Shown piece by piece: positions 1-17,237 of a stretch of 64,000 bases of DNA. The DNA is from Flaccisagitta enflata (Eukaryota > Chaetognatha > Sagittoidea > Aphragmophora). The stretch is from the NCBI GenBank assembly GCA_965153355.1, contig OZ231126.1, positions 37,386,001 through 37,450,000 of the forward strand, written 5' to 3'. Numbering within the stretch: the stretch's first letter is position 1; each line of letters starts with the position of its first letter. Under the pieces are notes generated by a model that searched no databases, was not told the origin of the DNA, and saw nothing but the letters and a program-made list of their open reading frames with translations. A program made the position numbers and the translations under genes.

Positions 1-1570
1 TGTTTATAAACACAAAAACTTCTGATTGAGTGTAAACGTTTATGAAAACAAATTTATGGTGCCAAATAAACGATTTTTTGTTTATTTGGAAAGGAAATTG
101 GGAGCAAATAAACGATTTTGGATGAGGAGGAGGAGGAGGGGGAGGAGGAGGAGAGAAATATAAAAATCTGTTTATGAGATCAAATTTATGGTACCAAATA
201 AACAAATTCGTTTATGAGATTCATATTTTTGGTGTTTATAAACACAAAAACTTCTGATTGAGTGTAAACGTTTATGAAAACAAATTTATGGTGCCAAATA
301 AACGATTTTTTGTTTATTTGGAAAGGAAATTGGGAGCAAATAAACAATTTTGGATGAGGAGGAGGAGGAGGGGGAGGAGGAGGAGAGAAATATAAAAATC
401 TGTTTATGAGATCAAATTTATGGTACCAAATAAACAAATTCGTTTATGAGATTCATATTTTTGGTGTTTATAAACACAAAAACTTCTGATTGAGTGTAAA
501 CGTTTATGAGAGCAAATTTATGGTGCCCAATAAACAATTTTTTGTTTATTTGGAGAGGAAATTGGAAGCAAATAAACGATTTTGGATGAGGAGGAGGAGG
601 AGGAGGGGGAGGAGGAGGAGAGAAATATAAAAATCTGTTTATGAGATCAAATTTATGGTACCAAATAAACCAATTCGTTTATGAGATTCATATTTTAGGT
701 GTTTATAAACACAAAAACTTCTGATTGAGTGTAAACGTTTATGAAAACAAATTTATGGTGCCAAATAAACGATTTTTTGTTTATTTGGAAAGGAAATTGG
801 GAGCAAATAAACGATTTTGGATGAGGAGGAGGAGGAGGGGGAGGAGGAGGAGAGAAATATAAAAATCTGTTTATGAGATCAAATTTATGGTACCAAATAA
901 ACAAATTCGTTTATGAGATTCATATTTTTGGTGTTTATAAACACAAAAACTTCTGATTGAGTGTAAACGTTTATGAAAACAAATTTATGGTGCCAAATAA
1001 ACGATTTTTTGTTTATTTGGAAAGGAAATTGGGAGCAAATAAACGATTTTGGATGAGGAGGAGGAGGAGGGGGAGGAGGAGGAGAGAAATATAAAAATCT
1101 GTTTATGAGATCAAATTTATGGTACCAAATAAACAAATTCGTTTATGAGATTCATATTTTTGGTGTTTATAAACACAAAAACTTCTGATTGAGTGTAAAC
1201 GTTTATGAAAACAAATTTATGGTGCCAAATAAACGATTTTTTGTTTATTTGGAAAGGAAATTGGGAGCAAATAAACAATTTTGGATGAGGAGGAGGAGGA
1301 GGAGGAGGAGGAGGAGAGAAATATAAAAATCTGTTTATGAGATCAAATTTATGGTACCAAATAAACAAATTTGTTTATGAGATTCATATTTTTGGTGTTT
1401 ATAAACACAAAAACTTCTGATTGAGTGTAAACGTTTATGAAAGCAAATTTATGGTGCCAAATAAACGATTTTTTGTTTATATGGAAAGGAAATTGGAAGC
1501 AAATAAACAATTTTGGATGAGGAGGAGGAGGAGGAGGAGGAGGAGGAGGAGGATGAGGAGGAGGAGGGAA
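1..1570. repeat. 232-bp tandem satellite, about 6.5 copies
   Basis: The unit beginning TGTTTATAAACAC recurs at 1, 233, 465, 700, 932, 1164 and 1396, giving periods of 232, 232, 235, 232, 232 and 232. Copies are almost identical; differences are mostly the length of a (GAG)n/(GGA)n purine run and single bases. Each unit is built from shorter variants of GTTTAT: the palindrome GTTTATAAAC, GTTTATGA, CAAATAAAC and GTTTATTTGG. The array starts before the window. Minus-strand reading frames of 69-83 residues recur because the unit recurs; 232 is not a multiple of three and a stop closes each frame, so I see no coding role. Confidence 0.95.
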
Positions 1571-2028
1571 ATATAGAGTTATGCAATTTTTGTAGTTATA
1601 GGGGGTCTAAGGGGGAAATATACGATTTTTTTATATTTTTTGGTGCTTATCAATACAAAAAATTTAGCGTTTACAAACACTTAATTTTTGTTGTTTATAA
1701 ACAACAATATTATTGTGTTTATAAACGATCAATTATGGGCTCTTTTTAACGATTTTTGGGGTAAAAAAAAACAGTAGCAACCTTCAAAATTTTGATTTTT
1801 CTAATAGAACATTTTCTAGTGTGGACATTTTCAGTTTGTACTGATCAGGTCAAACAATCTCTTATTTTCCTTCGTTCATAAACAGTGATATATAGTCGTT
1901 TATAAACAACGTTTTTTACTGCCATTTAAACAATTTTTGTTTATTTGACTTGCATTTTTAATGTTTATAAACAGTTGTATAGCATTGTTTATAAACGGCG
2001 TTTATTTGGCGTTTATAAACACCCCTGA
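1571..2028. repeat. Decayed edge of the GTTTATAAAC satellite
   Basis: The regular period is lost after the purine run at 1513-1570, but GTTTATAAAC-type words continue (near 1695, 1715, 1900, 1962, 1990 and 2010) up to the start of the LINE. I read this as diverged satellite or as the older sequence from which the array was amplified. A plus-strand frame at 1513-1749 begins in the GAG run and is not credible as a gene. Confidence 0.6.
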
Positions 2029-2052
2029 TATCGAGCACGTAATACCTGATGT

Positions 2053-2697
2053 ATGGATGCCAATGCAAAAATTGGGCTTTTGGGAGAGGATCCCTCAAGG
2101 AATGGTAAGCTGATTAAAAAAGTCTTTGAGGAGTGTGGCGTGATGGTAATGAATGAGAGTGAAAAGTGTGAAGGTGTGATTACAAGACAACATCCCTCAA
2201 AAACGCAAGAAAAATCTGCTATTGACTTTGTTATTGCAACATATGGTGCAAGTGAAGTGATTAGCAAGCTCACCATTGATGAAGCAGGCGATCTCAAAAT
2301 GAGGAGTAAGAAGTCTGAATCAGATCATAATACAATCTGCATTGACATATGTCTGGAAAAGAACCATGATGCGCAACAAAAACATCACAAGTGGAATACC
2401 AATGCATCTCCAGAAGAGTGGGCCCTATTCAGAGAAGAGCTTGCCAAACAAAAGTCCGCAGCAGTAGAAATAATGAGTAAAAAAGAGATACCATTAACAG
2501 AAAGATACAAAAAATGGGACAAGCTTATACAAAAAGCTGCATGGAAATCAATCGGAAAAACAACCATTAAAGTAGGGAAACCCCCAAAGCCCTCACTTGG
2601 ATTACAAAAAGCCAGATGTGAGAGAAATGAGGCACGAAGGAATCATGAAAAAGAGACTGACAAAGCTACAAAGGGACTATTATTAAAGAAATATTGA
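2053..2697 (+). pseudogene. LINE endonuclease domain, C-terminal fragment
   Basis: This 214-codon frame has the late motifs of LINE apurinic-like endonucleases: MDANAKIG near its start (the GDxNA region), SAIDFVIAT near residues 55-63, and SDHN near residues 90-93 (the catalytic Asp-His pair). In a complete element this domain nicks the target DNA to prime reverse transcription. The domain's first half is missing, so the fragment should not be active. The frame ends at TGA 2695-2697 and continues in the same frame directly into the reverse transcriptase, so both were one polyprotein. ATG 2053 is only the first in-frame Met after the truncation; an in-frame TGA lies just upstream at 2047-2049. 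Confidence 0.85.
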
Positions 2698-4947
2698 ATA
2701 ACGCAGGAGAATGTGAGAGATGAAGCAGAAAGAGATGAGGAGGAGAGACTGCAAAAGAGATTTGAAGCAATGATTCAACAAGGAAGAAATGGTCTCTGGA
2801 ATGTGAGAAGAGCCCACAAGCAGGATAAAACCAGCAAATGGATGGTTGTGAAAGACAAAGATGGGAAGCGAGTGTATGACCAAGAAATAAATAAAGAGAC
2901 CAGGGCCTCTTACTATGAAGACCTTTACTCTAAGAAAGATGTCCCACCTCATCCATCACATGAAATCATAAAAGAAAAAGTACAGACCTGGAGTGATGAC
3001 AATGATGAAGGCGAAAATGATGATCTTCCAACAAAAGCAGAGATAAAGAGAGCAATCCAGAACAAAAAGAATAAAAAGGCAACAACAGACTGGACAAATG
3101 AAGTGCTCAAAAATGGTGGTGACCCTATGGTTGATCTGATTTACCCTGTGATTAAAGCTTTTTGGGAGGAAGAAAGAGCCTTTGAGCAATGGAATGAAGG
3201 AATTATAACAAGTGTTTATAAAGGTAAAGGTGACAGAGAAAAATTAGAGAATCAGCGAGGAATAACTGTATCAAGCTCAATTGGAACAATAGTTGAGGAA
3301 ATTATAACCAACAGACTATTGCAAACAATAAGATTCACTCAGGCGCAGGCAGGAGGAAGAAAAGGAGGCTCAACTACTGACCAAGTTTTCATCCTTAAAG
3401 CACTGATAGCACTAGCAATAAGAAGAGGGTTAGATCTCATCATCACCTTTTTCGACATCAAAAAGGCTTATGACAGAGCTAACATGGACGATATGTTGCA
3501 CGTCATTCATGAGCAGGGCTTCACAGGAAAAATCTGGAGACTTACAATGACACTAAACAAAAATCTTACAGCAAGAGTAAAAACCAAAGCAGGACTTAGC
3601 AGGAAAATAATGAGAGAAACAGGAGGCAAACAAGGAGGTAAATTGATGGTACCCTTGTTTGCAAAAATGATGGATACACTGTCTGAAGAACTTATGTTGA
3701 GACATGACATTGGAATCATGCTTTCAGAAACACGATTATGTTGTTTGGAGTATGTGGATGATGTAGGAACTCTTGCCATTGGATATGACCAACAAGAAAG
3801 AACACTAGAGGCTGTCAATGACTTTGCTATCAAAAGACAGCTTGAGTGGGGTGTTGACAAATGCAAAGTCATGGAAATTGGGAGACATAAAGAAAGGAAA
3901 ACCAGCTGGAACTTGGGTGAAAAAACCATCAGTAACTGTGAAACATACTGTTACCTTGGAGAAGTAATCTCAAGAGATGGAAGAAATAAAGCAAACCTTG
4001 CTGAAAGATTTAAAAAGATAAAAGGATCAGTGAGGGCAATTATGACTAGTGCTAAGACTGGCATCATGAAACGAATTCAAACGAATGTCCTCTTGAGGCT
4101 ACATGAGGCAGAAACTCTCCCCAAGTTCCTCCACAATGCAGAGACATGGACATTGAATGGAGAAGAAAAGAAGGAAGCTGACAAAATGTTGTTGTGGACA
4201 TGGAAACAAATGCTTGGACTGCCAACTACTACACCAACACCGGCAGTCATTTTTGCAACTGGCTCACTATATGCTGTGATCCAAATTCATATAAAGCAAC
4301 TCCTCTACCTTCACAAGATTCTGCAAAAAGATGAAGAGCAGTGGGCATATGAGTCATTAAAAGTCCTAGAATCATATGATACTGGATGGGCCAAGCAGAT
4401 AAATGAGGTAATTGATCAATGGGACCTTGAGAAAGACTGGGATAAAGTTGGAAAAAAGACCAAAAATGAGTGGCAAAGAGAAGTTGAAGAAGCTGCTGAG
4501 AAAGCCAACAGAGAGCGGCTCAAACAAGAGTTGCACACCAAAGAGCGGGGAGTGTCAAAACTCAAGACAAAAACTCAAACAATCCTGCAGACAATAAATG
4601 ACCCTGACTATCAACGAAAACCTTTAGAGATAATGAACTATGGTTCAGTAGTAATAACAAGAGCAGTAATTATGGGTCGCTATGGGATGTTGAGTTGCAA
4701 TGCCAATTTTTCATGTGGCAATGGGAATAAGATTTGCCCTGAGTGTTCTGTGATAGATGATGAAAGCCACCGTATAAACTACTGTGTAAAGTATAAAGAA
4801 ATTAACCTGTATGAAGTAGATGAAAAAATTGATTTTGAACAAATTTACTCAGTAGACATAGACAAAGTTCTTGAAGTAGCTCAAGTCATTCTCAAAATCT
4901 GGGATTTGGGATATGGAAAGAACCAGATGCGACAAAACCTAAATTAG
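2698..4947 (+). CDS. LINE reverse transcriptase, rest of the ORF2 polyprotein
   Basis: About 750 codons stay open from just after TGA 2695 to the stop at 4945. RT blocks in order: the region near 3190-3310 (VYKGKGD, then NQRGITVSSS), block A FFDIKKAYDRAN near 3445-3480 with its catalytic Asp, block B GGKQGGKLMVPLF near 3620-3660, block C with the catalytic YVDD near 3750-3765, the WGVDKCKVMEIG region near 3850-3880, and YLGEVISRDG near 3955-3985. The C-terminus has CPECSVIDDESHRINYC (C-x2-C-x7-H-x4-C) near 4735-4787, the zinc knuckle of many LINEs. It would copy the element RNA at the nicked target. There is no ATG right after the TGA; the first reasonable non-ATG start is GTG at 2713. Whether it is expressed is unknown. 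Confidence 0.92.
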   Translation: MTQENVRDEAERDEEERLQKRFEAMIQQGRNGLWNVRRAHKQDKTSKWMVVKDKDGKRVYDQEINKETRASYYEDLYSKKDVPPHPSHEIIKEKVQTWSDDNDEGENDDLPTKAEIKRAIQNKKNKKATTDWTNEVLKNGGDPMVDLIYPVIKAFWEEERAFEQWNEGIITSVYKGKGDREKLENQRGITVSSSIGTIVEEIITNRLLQTIRFTQAQAGGRKGGSTTDQVFILKALIALAIRRGLDLIITFFDIKKAYDRANMDDMLHVIHEQGFTGKIWRLTMTLNKNLTARVKTKAGLSRKIMRETGGKQGGKLMVPLFAKMMDTLSEELMLRHDIGIMLSETRLCCLEYVDDVGTLAIGYDQQERTLEAVNDFAIKRQLEWGVDKCKVMEIGRHKERKTSWNLGEKTISNCETYCYLGEVISRDGRNKANLAERFKKIKGSVRAIMTSAKTGIMKRIQTNVLLRLHEAETLPKFLHNAETWTLNGEEKKEADKMLLWTWKQMLGLPTTTPTPAVIFATGSLYAVIQIHIKQLLYLHKILQKDEEQWAYESLKVLESYDTGWAKQINEVIDQWDLEKDWDKVGKKTKNEWQREVEEAAEKANRERLKQELHTKERGVSKLKTKTQTILQTINDPDYQRKPLEIMNYGSVVITRAVIMGRYGMLSCNANFSCGNGNKICPECSVIDDESHRINYCVKYKEINLYEVDEKIDFEQIYSVDIDKVLEVAQVILKIWDLGYGKNQMRQNLN

Positions 4948-5165
4948 AAGAGTAGGCAGCTGTTACTTATTTATTTCTTTATTGTATTGTTACAAAGTTA
5001 TTGAAAGTTGTTACGTAATAATACGTAAGATATATTGTAGACGTAAAATTGCAGCCGTAGAGTGAAAATGTGATTCTAAATCATGTCCTTGTACTTAATC
5101 ACAATGTGGATTTTTGTACAAAAGTGCTATCACTTTAATGGACCATTAAATTCAAATTCAAATTC

Positions 5166-5245
5166 TCTCTCTCATACTACGACGTAGCACTCAACCTATA
5201 TTCGAGCTTATCAATTAACACTATCAGCTTTTTTAGGATTTCCAC

Positions 5246-5301
<56 letters not shown>

Positions 5302-5850
5302 AACCTTGCCCAGTAGCTTTGAAATTAGCATATTGCAGCATATGACATTTTGAATGCATCTGGTATCAAGAATCATTTATTCCGATGGATTCGTCGTCAC
5401 CCTTAAGTAAAGTTCCAGGTATTTTTTTCTTCATAAATTTGAGGGGGACAAAAATCTCCTTTTACAAAAATTATTGTTGGCACTAATTTGTCTCTTCAAT
5501 GCTATCGAATGCCGTTGTAATCAAGTTATCATCAAGTTACAACAGTTCGCATACCTTCTAGCGAAAATTCGTGTATTTTTGACTTACGTTGTCATATTTT
5601 AAAGGCAATCACATCTCGTGCAGATGAATTAATGATTGCCACGGTCCACTGCCTCCCTACGAACTACTTTTTATGTCCGTATGTACTGTTTATGTCCGTC
5701 TGTCATCGTTACTTGTTTGTAAGTCGTGACATAAGGCCCTCTTCCATTCATTTCAGTTTGGGCATAGTGAGGGATATTGTTCCACTTTTCATACGAAACC
5801 GCATATCCACAGCATAAGTTCTGAGGCGTGTTTATGATGAAATAATTTAC
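5166..5850. other. Non-coding gap with a (TC)n tract; expected site of GPCR intron 5
   Basis: It holds a (TC)n run at about 5249-5299 and AT-rich unique sequence. About 30 bp at 5755-5785 (..GGGATATTGTTC..) recur on the opposite strand near 42140-42170, so part is a dispersed repeat. On the minus strand this follows the donor of GPCR exon 5, where the TM7 exon is expected; I searched it in all three minus frames and saw no hydrophobic segment with an NPxxY-like motif. Confidence 0.6.
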
Positions 5851-9025
<3,175 letters not shown>

Positions 9026-9197
9026 CTGCGACGCATCTCTTGAAGGACTCACGAGAAAGATAAAATCAGTCGAGATTGGTCCAGAACTCGAGATCAATTA
9101 CATCCTCATAGCAACGTCATATCAATCATGGACAGGGCCGTATGGCAAGGGGCCGCCAGGGCCGCCATGGCTGCCCCTTGTTGGGATATACACCCTT

Positions 9198-9216
9198 GAG
9201 AGAGAGAGAGAGAGAG

Positions 9217-9313
<97 letters not shown>

Positions 9314-9319
9314 GAGAGA
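9198..9319 (+). repeat. (AG)n microsatellite upstream of the GPCR start
   Basis: A run with two AAAG and one GATAG interruptions, about 170 bp upstream of the proposed start codon. I can identify no core promoter here. Confidence 0.97.
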
Positions 9320-9861
9320 CTTTCTTTAACTAATGTGCACTAAAAATCATTGTTGTCTCTACATGTAGAGAGATAAAAATCACTAGTTAGATTGATCGGG
9401 ATACTAAAAAGTTGTTGTGCCACAAATTGGAGGTGGCACCCCCAAAATCATAGACTCCCTCCCATACGGCGCTGATCATGGATACCGACTCTTATTCTTC
9501 CTTTTCATTCGTGTCTTTTTTGCACTTCAAAGTTAGTTGTTTTATCATCGTTATTTCATTCTTCGTTTCTATTTTTCCTCTTCTCTTTTGTAGTAAAATC
9601 ATGTTACCATAACTATATATCATATGAAATACCACTAATACCAGATATAATACCTAGCTAATCAATTGAAATTAACGTTTAAATCGAGCAGGAACATAAA
9701 ATCGTCACAATAGCAAAAGCAAATTATGTTTCATAGATACAAAATTATAACAAATAAATGGTTTTAAAGGAATTGTACATTCCTTGTTGTTAACACCAGT
9801 TGTTAACATTTGATACTGGCTCGAGAAAAAAAATGCCACTACGGTTCTTTTCTTACTGATG

Positions 9862-9863
<2 letters not shown>
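9320..9863. other. AT-rich intergenic sequence
   Basis: I see no open coding signal, hairpin or repeat of note between the two (AG)n tracts. Confidence 0.5.

Positions 9864-9941
<78 letters not shown>
9864..9941 (+). repeat. (AG)n microsatellite
   Basis: A perfect dinucleotide run. Two related stretches (..TCTCAATGACTGTCTTCTCATC.. type) follow at about 10075-10160, a small local duplication around CTGTCCCGCCCTTT. Confidence 0.97.
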
Positions 9942-9943
<2 letters not shown>

Positions 9944-10316
9944 TTGATGGAATTATACACAGAAGGCAGATCACGAAAGGTCGTGCCTATCACGCAGCTC
10001 GGCCGGATCACGCGATGCAAAGGAAGATTCGCAGACACAACGCCGCAGACTCAGTTATGTGTCTGTCCCGCCCTTTAAATCTCAATGACTGTCTTCTCAT
10101 CTTTGACTGTCCCGCCCTTTGAGACATTATCTCAATGACAGTCTTCTGATCTCTGTCTGTTCCAGGCTGCTTTGACGTCTTTCTCACTGCCTCATGGTAG
10201 ACTTGGTAAGAAATGGACAGACAGACTGACAAATGGACAGGGAGAGACAGAGACAGACTGACTAATGGACGGAAAGAGGCAGAGACTAACAAATGGAAAG
10301 ACAGAGGAAGGAATAC

Positions 10317-12356
<2,040 letters not shown>

Positions 12357-12419
12357 CTAGCCACTACCACACCACCACGTCATCGTCATGCCATCGTCAT
12401 CGTCATCATCATCATCATC

Positions 12420-13384
12420 ATGATTATGCGTTTCGCATGTTAGCAGCTGTTATTTTTCATTTCTCTTTTTACCTAACTGGGAGCTGACTATTCCAGTGAC
12501 CTTACTATTTTTTGCTTTTATCAAAAAATCGCTTTTAGAAAATTGCTTTTGAAACCTAATTTGCATAATGCAGTGGGATAAAACATACTGTATTATTGTT
12601 TGAATCAGCTTTCATAATTTTCTACTCTTCATAGAATTGCAATTCTGCCTTTTCATTTGCTCTTTCATAATTTATGTTCTGATATTTTAGTTTGTTTTTA
12701 CATATATCATGATTTTTTAAAACAAATAATTGTCTCTTTTTGTAACAAACTACATAGGATTTTGCTGAATTTGGGGAAATCTGTTGAAACTGGCACAAAA
12801 CAAAAACGGAAGACATGAATTTTCAAAAAAGAAATTGGCCATCTTCATGATTTTTGCTCCTCCACATTATCTAAGTAGGGTGAAGGGATACTCCCAACTT
12901 TTGCTACGTGAAGCACCCAATCATCATGATTCATTGACCCACTGAGTAGAAACTCATGTTTCTCTTTAGAAGCGTGTTTAGTTCATTAAACAATGACAAC
13001 GTTGCATAATTATATTGACCGGCGCATTCATATCAAGGAAAAAGAGGTAAGAAAAAGGATATGTTGGCACTCTTACATTTTGTAAGCTTTAGCAATTAGC
13101 AAGCTAACGAACAAAACGTTGATAAGTAAGAAATGAAGAGCAGAAACTGTTTCAGATTCTTTTCAGATTGGAGTCTACAGTTTTTGAATCTTAGTATAGC
13201 TATCGCGTGATCACCTAGAGTGAGGCAGTGATCGTTGAGGAAAGAAAATGCACAAAAAACATTTTCCTCATCATGCATCAAATAACTAACTAGCGTATGT
13301 GAAGGTTTTAATTGCAATTTCGAAGCGTCTTTTTTTTTAAATGGGGGAAAAGAAAAAAGAAACGGAAAGGCCAAAGGAAAGGAA
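12420..13384. other. AT-rich non-coding region
   Basis: No gene or strong repeat recognised. Confidence 0.5.
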
Positions 13385-13602
13385 TAAGGCCGGATACACG
13401 GCAATCCAGTCGCGGACGGTTTGGAAGGGGCGGTGCGAAAACCGCTCGGAATTTTAAGAATGTGACGGACCGACGGACCGACGGACCTACAGACCGACGG
13501 ACCGACGGTCCGACGAACCGACGGACCTACAGACCGACGGACCGACGGACCTACCGACCTACCGACAGACACGGCAAGGTGTAGAGTCGCGTTCCCGCGA
13601 CT
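13385..13602 (-). repeat. TAR copy with expanded GACGGACC body
   Basis: On the minus strand the head hairpin is AGTCGCGGGAACGCGACT (13602-13585) and the tail arm is CGCGACT within ..CCGTCCGCGACTGG.., followed by GCCGTGTATCCGGCCTT. The body (13464-13570) is a long run of GACG/GACC tetramers. An A-run follows the hairpin on the minus-strand reading. Confidence 0.88.
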
Positions 13603-16600
13603 TAAAAAATGTGTTGGCCGTCGGGTTTCCCTTGTGGGTTCTTGAATCGATATTTGAGAGGATGAATGATGATGAATGATGATGATGAATGTTTGGGAGG
13701 CCCTCTCACCTTTCTGCCTAGAGTCTGTCCGTTTATCAGTACCGTTGCAGGATGGTCACGCGGTTTGATACGGCCAAGAAACAAGATTGAGATGAACTTG
13801 CATAATTCATGATTGCATGATTCCAAAGATGTCACGCAGTAAATCTTGACAAAAAAAAAAAAACAAACAAAACATATGATGATGAATACTGATGAGTCAT
13901 CTTAAAATGCAGTTAAGGGCTTCCAGTTGTCCCACATGAGAAAAATCAATAATTAGGTTTGTGGTGATTAACACGATGTACAAGCCACTCATTTCTAGAT
14001 GCCCAAGTCTCGGCCATCGATCACTATCAATGTAGCATTACATAACAAAGACAGTTATAGCATCACAATACACTAGGAAGCATGCTGCACTGAAATGCGA
14101 AGTTGTGTGTTTTCCTAGCAACGAGTTACTAAGATACTAGCCAGAAACAACAAGTTCCAAAGGCCGAATGAATTGAAATACATGTTACCCAATTCAAATC
14201 AGTACAAATCAAGCTGAGGTTTTGAAAATTAGCGGTACGTTTTTTACATGTTCCCTGATTACAAAAGGCATGAATTTATATGTGATATTGAGCCAGAGGT
14301 AGACCACTCGATTTGATTTATGAGAATTACCCATTCCTTGCTACCTTCAAATTAGAATTGACTTGATTTACCTACTTAAAATGGCTTCCACTGAACATCT
14401 GAAATCGCACGGTCATTAGTATGCATCTACTCTACCCAAAACTCTAATTCGTTCAGATTTTTGGGGTCCAGGGTCATCAGAATATGTACTGACAGGACAT
14501 GATTTTGCTTATTTGGTCTTTGTCGTAAATAGGCGATGGAGGCTTTTGTCAGTGTCAGTTACTCAATTTTTGGTGCTCATTGGATATCGTTAGCACCTCC
14601 CAGGCCCGATGAAGCTGTCTTGGTCAGTTCAGATTAGCCACCTCTCGTCCCTTAATGGTGAAATGATTGGAACCCAAAATGACATTGATATAACAATCTT
14701 CGAGGGAGTGAACAAATTTAAGTTGCATGCAACCGAATATGTCACCCCGTCAGTCGGTTGTATAAACAGTTGGTCGATAGTTATGTGTTTTGATCTGTGT
14801 GTTATCTCAATCAGTCAATGTGAAAATATTTTTTTAAGATGGTCTTCCTTAGACTGTTCCTAATAGCGGCTGGGGCGGCCAATAGACGTGGCAGTTCTAC
14901 AGTAATCAAGGCAAACATGTAGAAAAAAGAAAAACAAAACAAAATAAATCAAAGTATTAAAAACATGAATGACGGACTCGACGGTATTAAACTTGAACGT
15001 ATGGATTTCAATGCTGTTAGCAGGTTTAGATTATTTTCATGATATTTTAAAAGGAATCTTGAGGGGCGACCTAAAAGGTATTAGTATCATTTTTCGTCGA
15101 TTCCGGACTCTGCCAAACATTTTTTTTTCTCCGAGAAAATGCTCTTCATGTTTAGCATAAATATGAAAATTCGTAACTGAAGAACCGCTTCTATCTGCCA
15201 TTAACACAAAAGAATTGTTGCCAACCGATACTTCCACCATTGTAATTCTTTTTAAATGGGATTCATCTTCACATGATCACACAACATTATTTTTAGGCTC
15301 TCGGACGCATCCGTACGTTCTTGGGCAGCGTACAACAAGTATGTTAATATACTCGATCCCCTCGATAGTCTGGAGTGAGAGAATGGTTCTGATTAAAATT
15401 GTTATAAGAGGAGCAAAAAAGAAAAAAAAAAAGGGGGGGAACTGGGAAGAAAGAAAAGAAAATAAGCCAAAGATCGAGTGAAAACAAAATTAAGGAGTAA
15501 CAGGAGTTGGTTTCCTGAATCAAAGAAGAGAGCAAAGATGAAGACAGAGATAGGATGGAAAAAAGGATGAAAACGAGGAGAAATAGAATTACGTAAGCGT
15601 CACTATCAGTGGTAACCCTGGCGCCTGTAGTTGTATATGTAGTAATACATTGTAGTATATATTAGCGGTTAAAGCAGTATTCAATTGAATTGAAATGTAT
15701 CTCGGTAAATGTATATGTACAAATTTTAGCTGGTTCCTGCTGAAGGATAATCGGAGAAACCGTCAACTTGTTTCCATCAGGGACCTCGCCCTCGTCCTCG
15801 TCCTCATCCTCGTCGTTGTAATAAAAATTAGTTCGGAGACAGATTACTTTTTGCCAAATTTTCTAGAGATTTTTTCGGTCTTGAAGCAGGCATTCAGGCC
15901 TTCGTCAAGGTATCAGTTCCAGCAATGCAAATATCAATCCCTGCAGTCAAGCTTCAGTCTGGGATTTGCTTTCTTGCGGGATATCAATACTTACACCAAA
16001 GCTGGGAGTTCCATGGCTATGATTCAGTGCAACGAATATCATATCGCCCCCGACCGAACCGCTGCCCACAAAAAAAAAAAAAAACTTCGATTTCGTCTGC
16101 TTGTTTCTTCGTTGGCGCAATTTTGGGCCCTTGTCGAATGTTTCCGAGTTTCCCCACGTGAAAATGAAACAAAGTGTTTAACAGGGCGCGTTCGCGTTCG
16201 CGTTCGCGTTCGCGTTCACACTGGCTGAAAATAGTTAAGTATTGCATTCATTTTGTTGTCAATTTCAGGTGCGCTAAAACATATCTTAATCCGGATATGC
16301 CCGTCAGCTGCTCGCTCCCGTTGCTGGACGATAACAGGGTCGCACATGTAGGTGGGTTGAGTGGGATGAAGTGGCGGTAGGTGCTTTCTCCCTATCTGGG
16401 TAGGATTTGATGGTTTGTGCGTGTGGCCATGTGGGTACAGTGGAACGAAAACAAGTTCGAGTTGGCAGAGTCTAACCCTGCCCTCTTTATCTATGAAACT
16501 GAGGAAAGAAGTAGATATGACCATGAAATACGTGTTTAATCCGTGACGGAATGAAGCCTCAGAAGTTGCTACCCGAGTATTTTTAAGGTGCGAGAATAAA

Positions 16601-17237
16601 GCAGGTGTTCGAGATTATAGAAATCACTGCATGTATGTTATTATGCTAATAAAAAGAAAATAGCATGCAGCTGAAATTTAAACAAGGCTAGGTGAGCACT
16701 GAGCAATCGTAAGAGCCAAATGCACACTCGCTCGCACTGCACTGAGATTTGGAAAAGACGGAGACGGAGGATTCTGCAGACTTACAAAATGTGTTACTCC
16801 ATGCCTCACCTCATTGTTCAGTGGTAATGCTGTAAAGCAAACAAAGATTGTTTGTGATTTGTGAACACAAACACCAAGAGCTTTACTTAGTAATGAGCCT
16901 ATTTGTCTGTAAATTCAAATACAATAGCACCCTGCTATTCCCGACCCGAGAGTAACTGTTTATTATTTATTTTGGTTTATTCATGTAAGCTATTTCTATA
17001 CCATAACTTGGCGATGATAAAGATCTGTGTACAACAGATAAAATTTGTTAGTTCCTTCACATCGGTTATTGTGGGGATAAACTCCACCAGTTTATTCCCC
17101 CAGTCATTCATTTGTTCATTTTTCGTTTCATTCATACATTTATACACATTCAATGATACACCCAACATCTGGCGTTTAACAGCGATTGACATAAAAACAT
17201 TCGGAGACATTAATTGTTTTATTCTTTTCTTCTTTTT
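13603..17237. other. Non-coding region with minor simple repeats
   Basis: Holds ATGATGA repeats (13660-13690), A-runs near 13848 and 15415, a GTCCTC run (15785-15815), an A-run (16070-16083) and a (GTTCGC)n hexamer run (16186-16215). Open frames of up to 177 codons (15695-16228) run through these repeats and show no domain, so I do not call a gene. Confidence 0.5.

Larger units (their letters stand above)
2029..5165 (+). mobile_element. 5'-truncated non-LTR retrotransposon (LINE)
   Basis: The order is the C-terminal part of an AP-type endonuclease, reverse transcriptase, a C-terminal CCHC knuckle, a 3' untranslated stretch of about 200 bp, and a short tail ending in repeated AAATTC at about 5146-5165. 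A short simple tail of this kind is typical of CR1/L2-like LINEs. The N-terminal half of the endonuclease is missing, the usual result of incomplete reverse transcription. The left edge is not exact: codons at 2032-2058 read as weak endonuclease-like sequence in another frame before the match becomes clear at 2053. No target duplication was found. The RT frame is otherwise open, so the insertion is probably young. The clade is not resolved. Confidence 0.9.

Noticed and set aside
1-1570. CRISPR array or short recurring gene (69-83 codons)
   Set aside because: The repeat is head-to-tail with no unique spacers, the period is not a multiple of three, and the DNA is eukaryotic.
2695-2697. Selenocysteine or variant genetic code at the LINE TGA
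   Set aside because: No selenocysteine element was recognisable and the GPCR exons use standard codons; a simple mutation or read-through is more likely.
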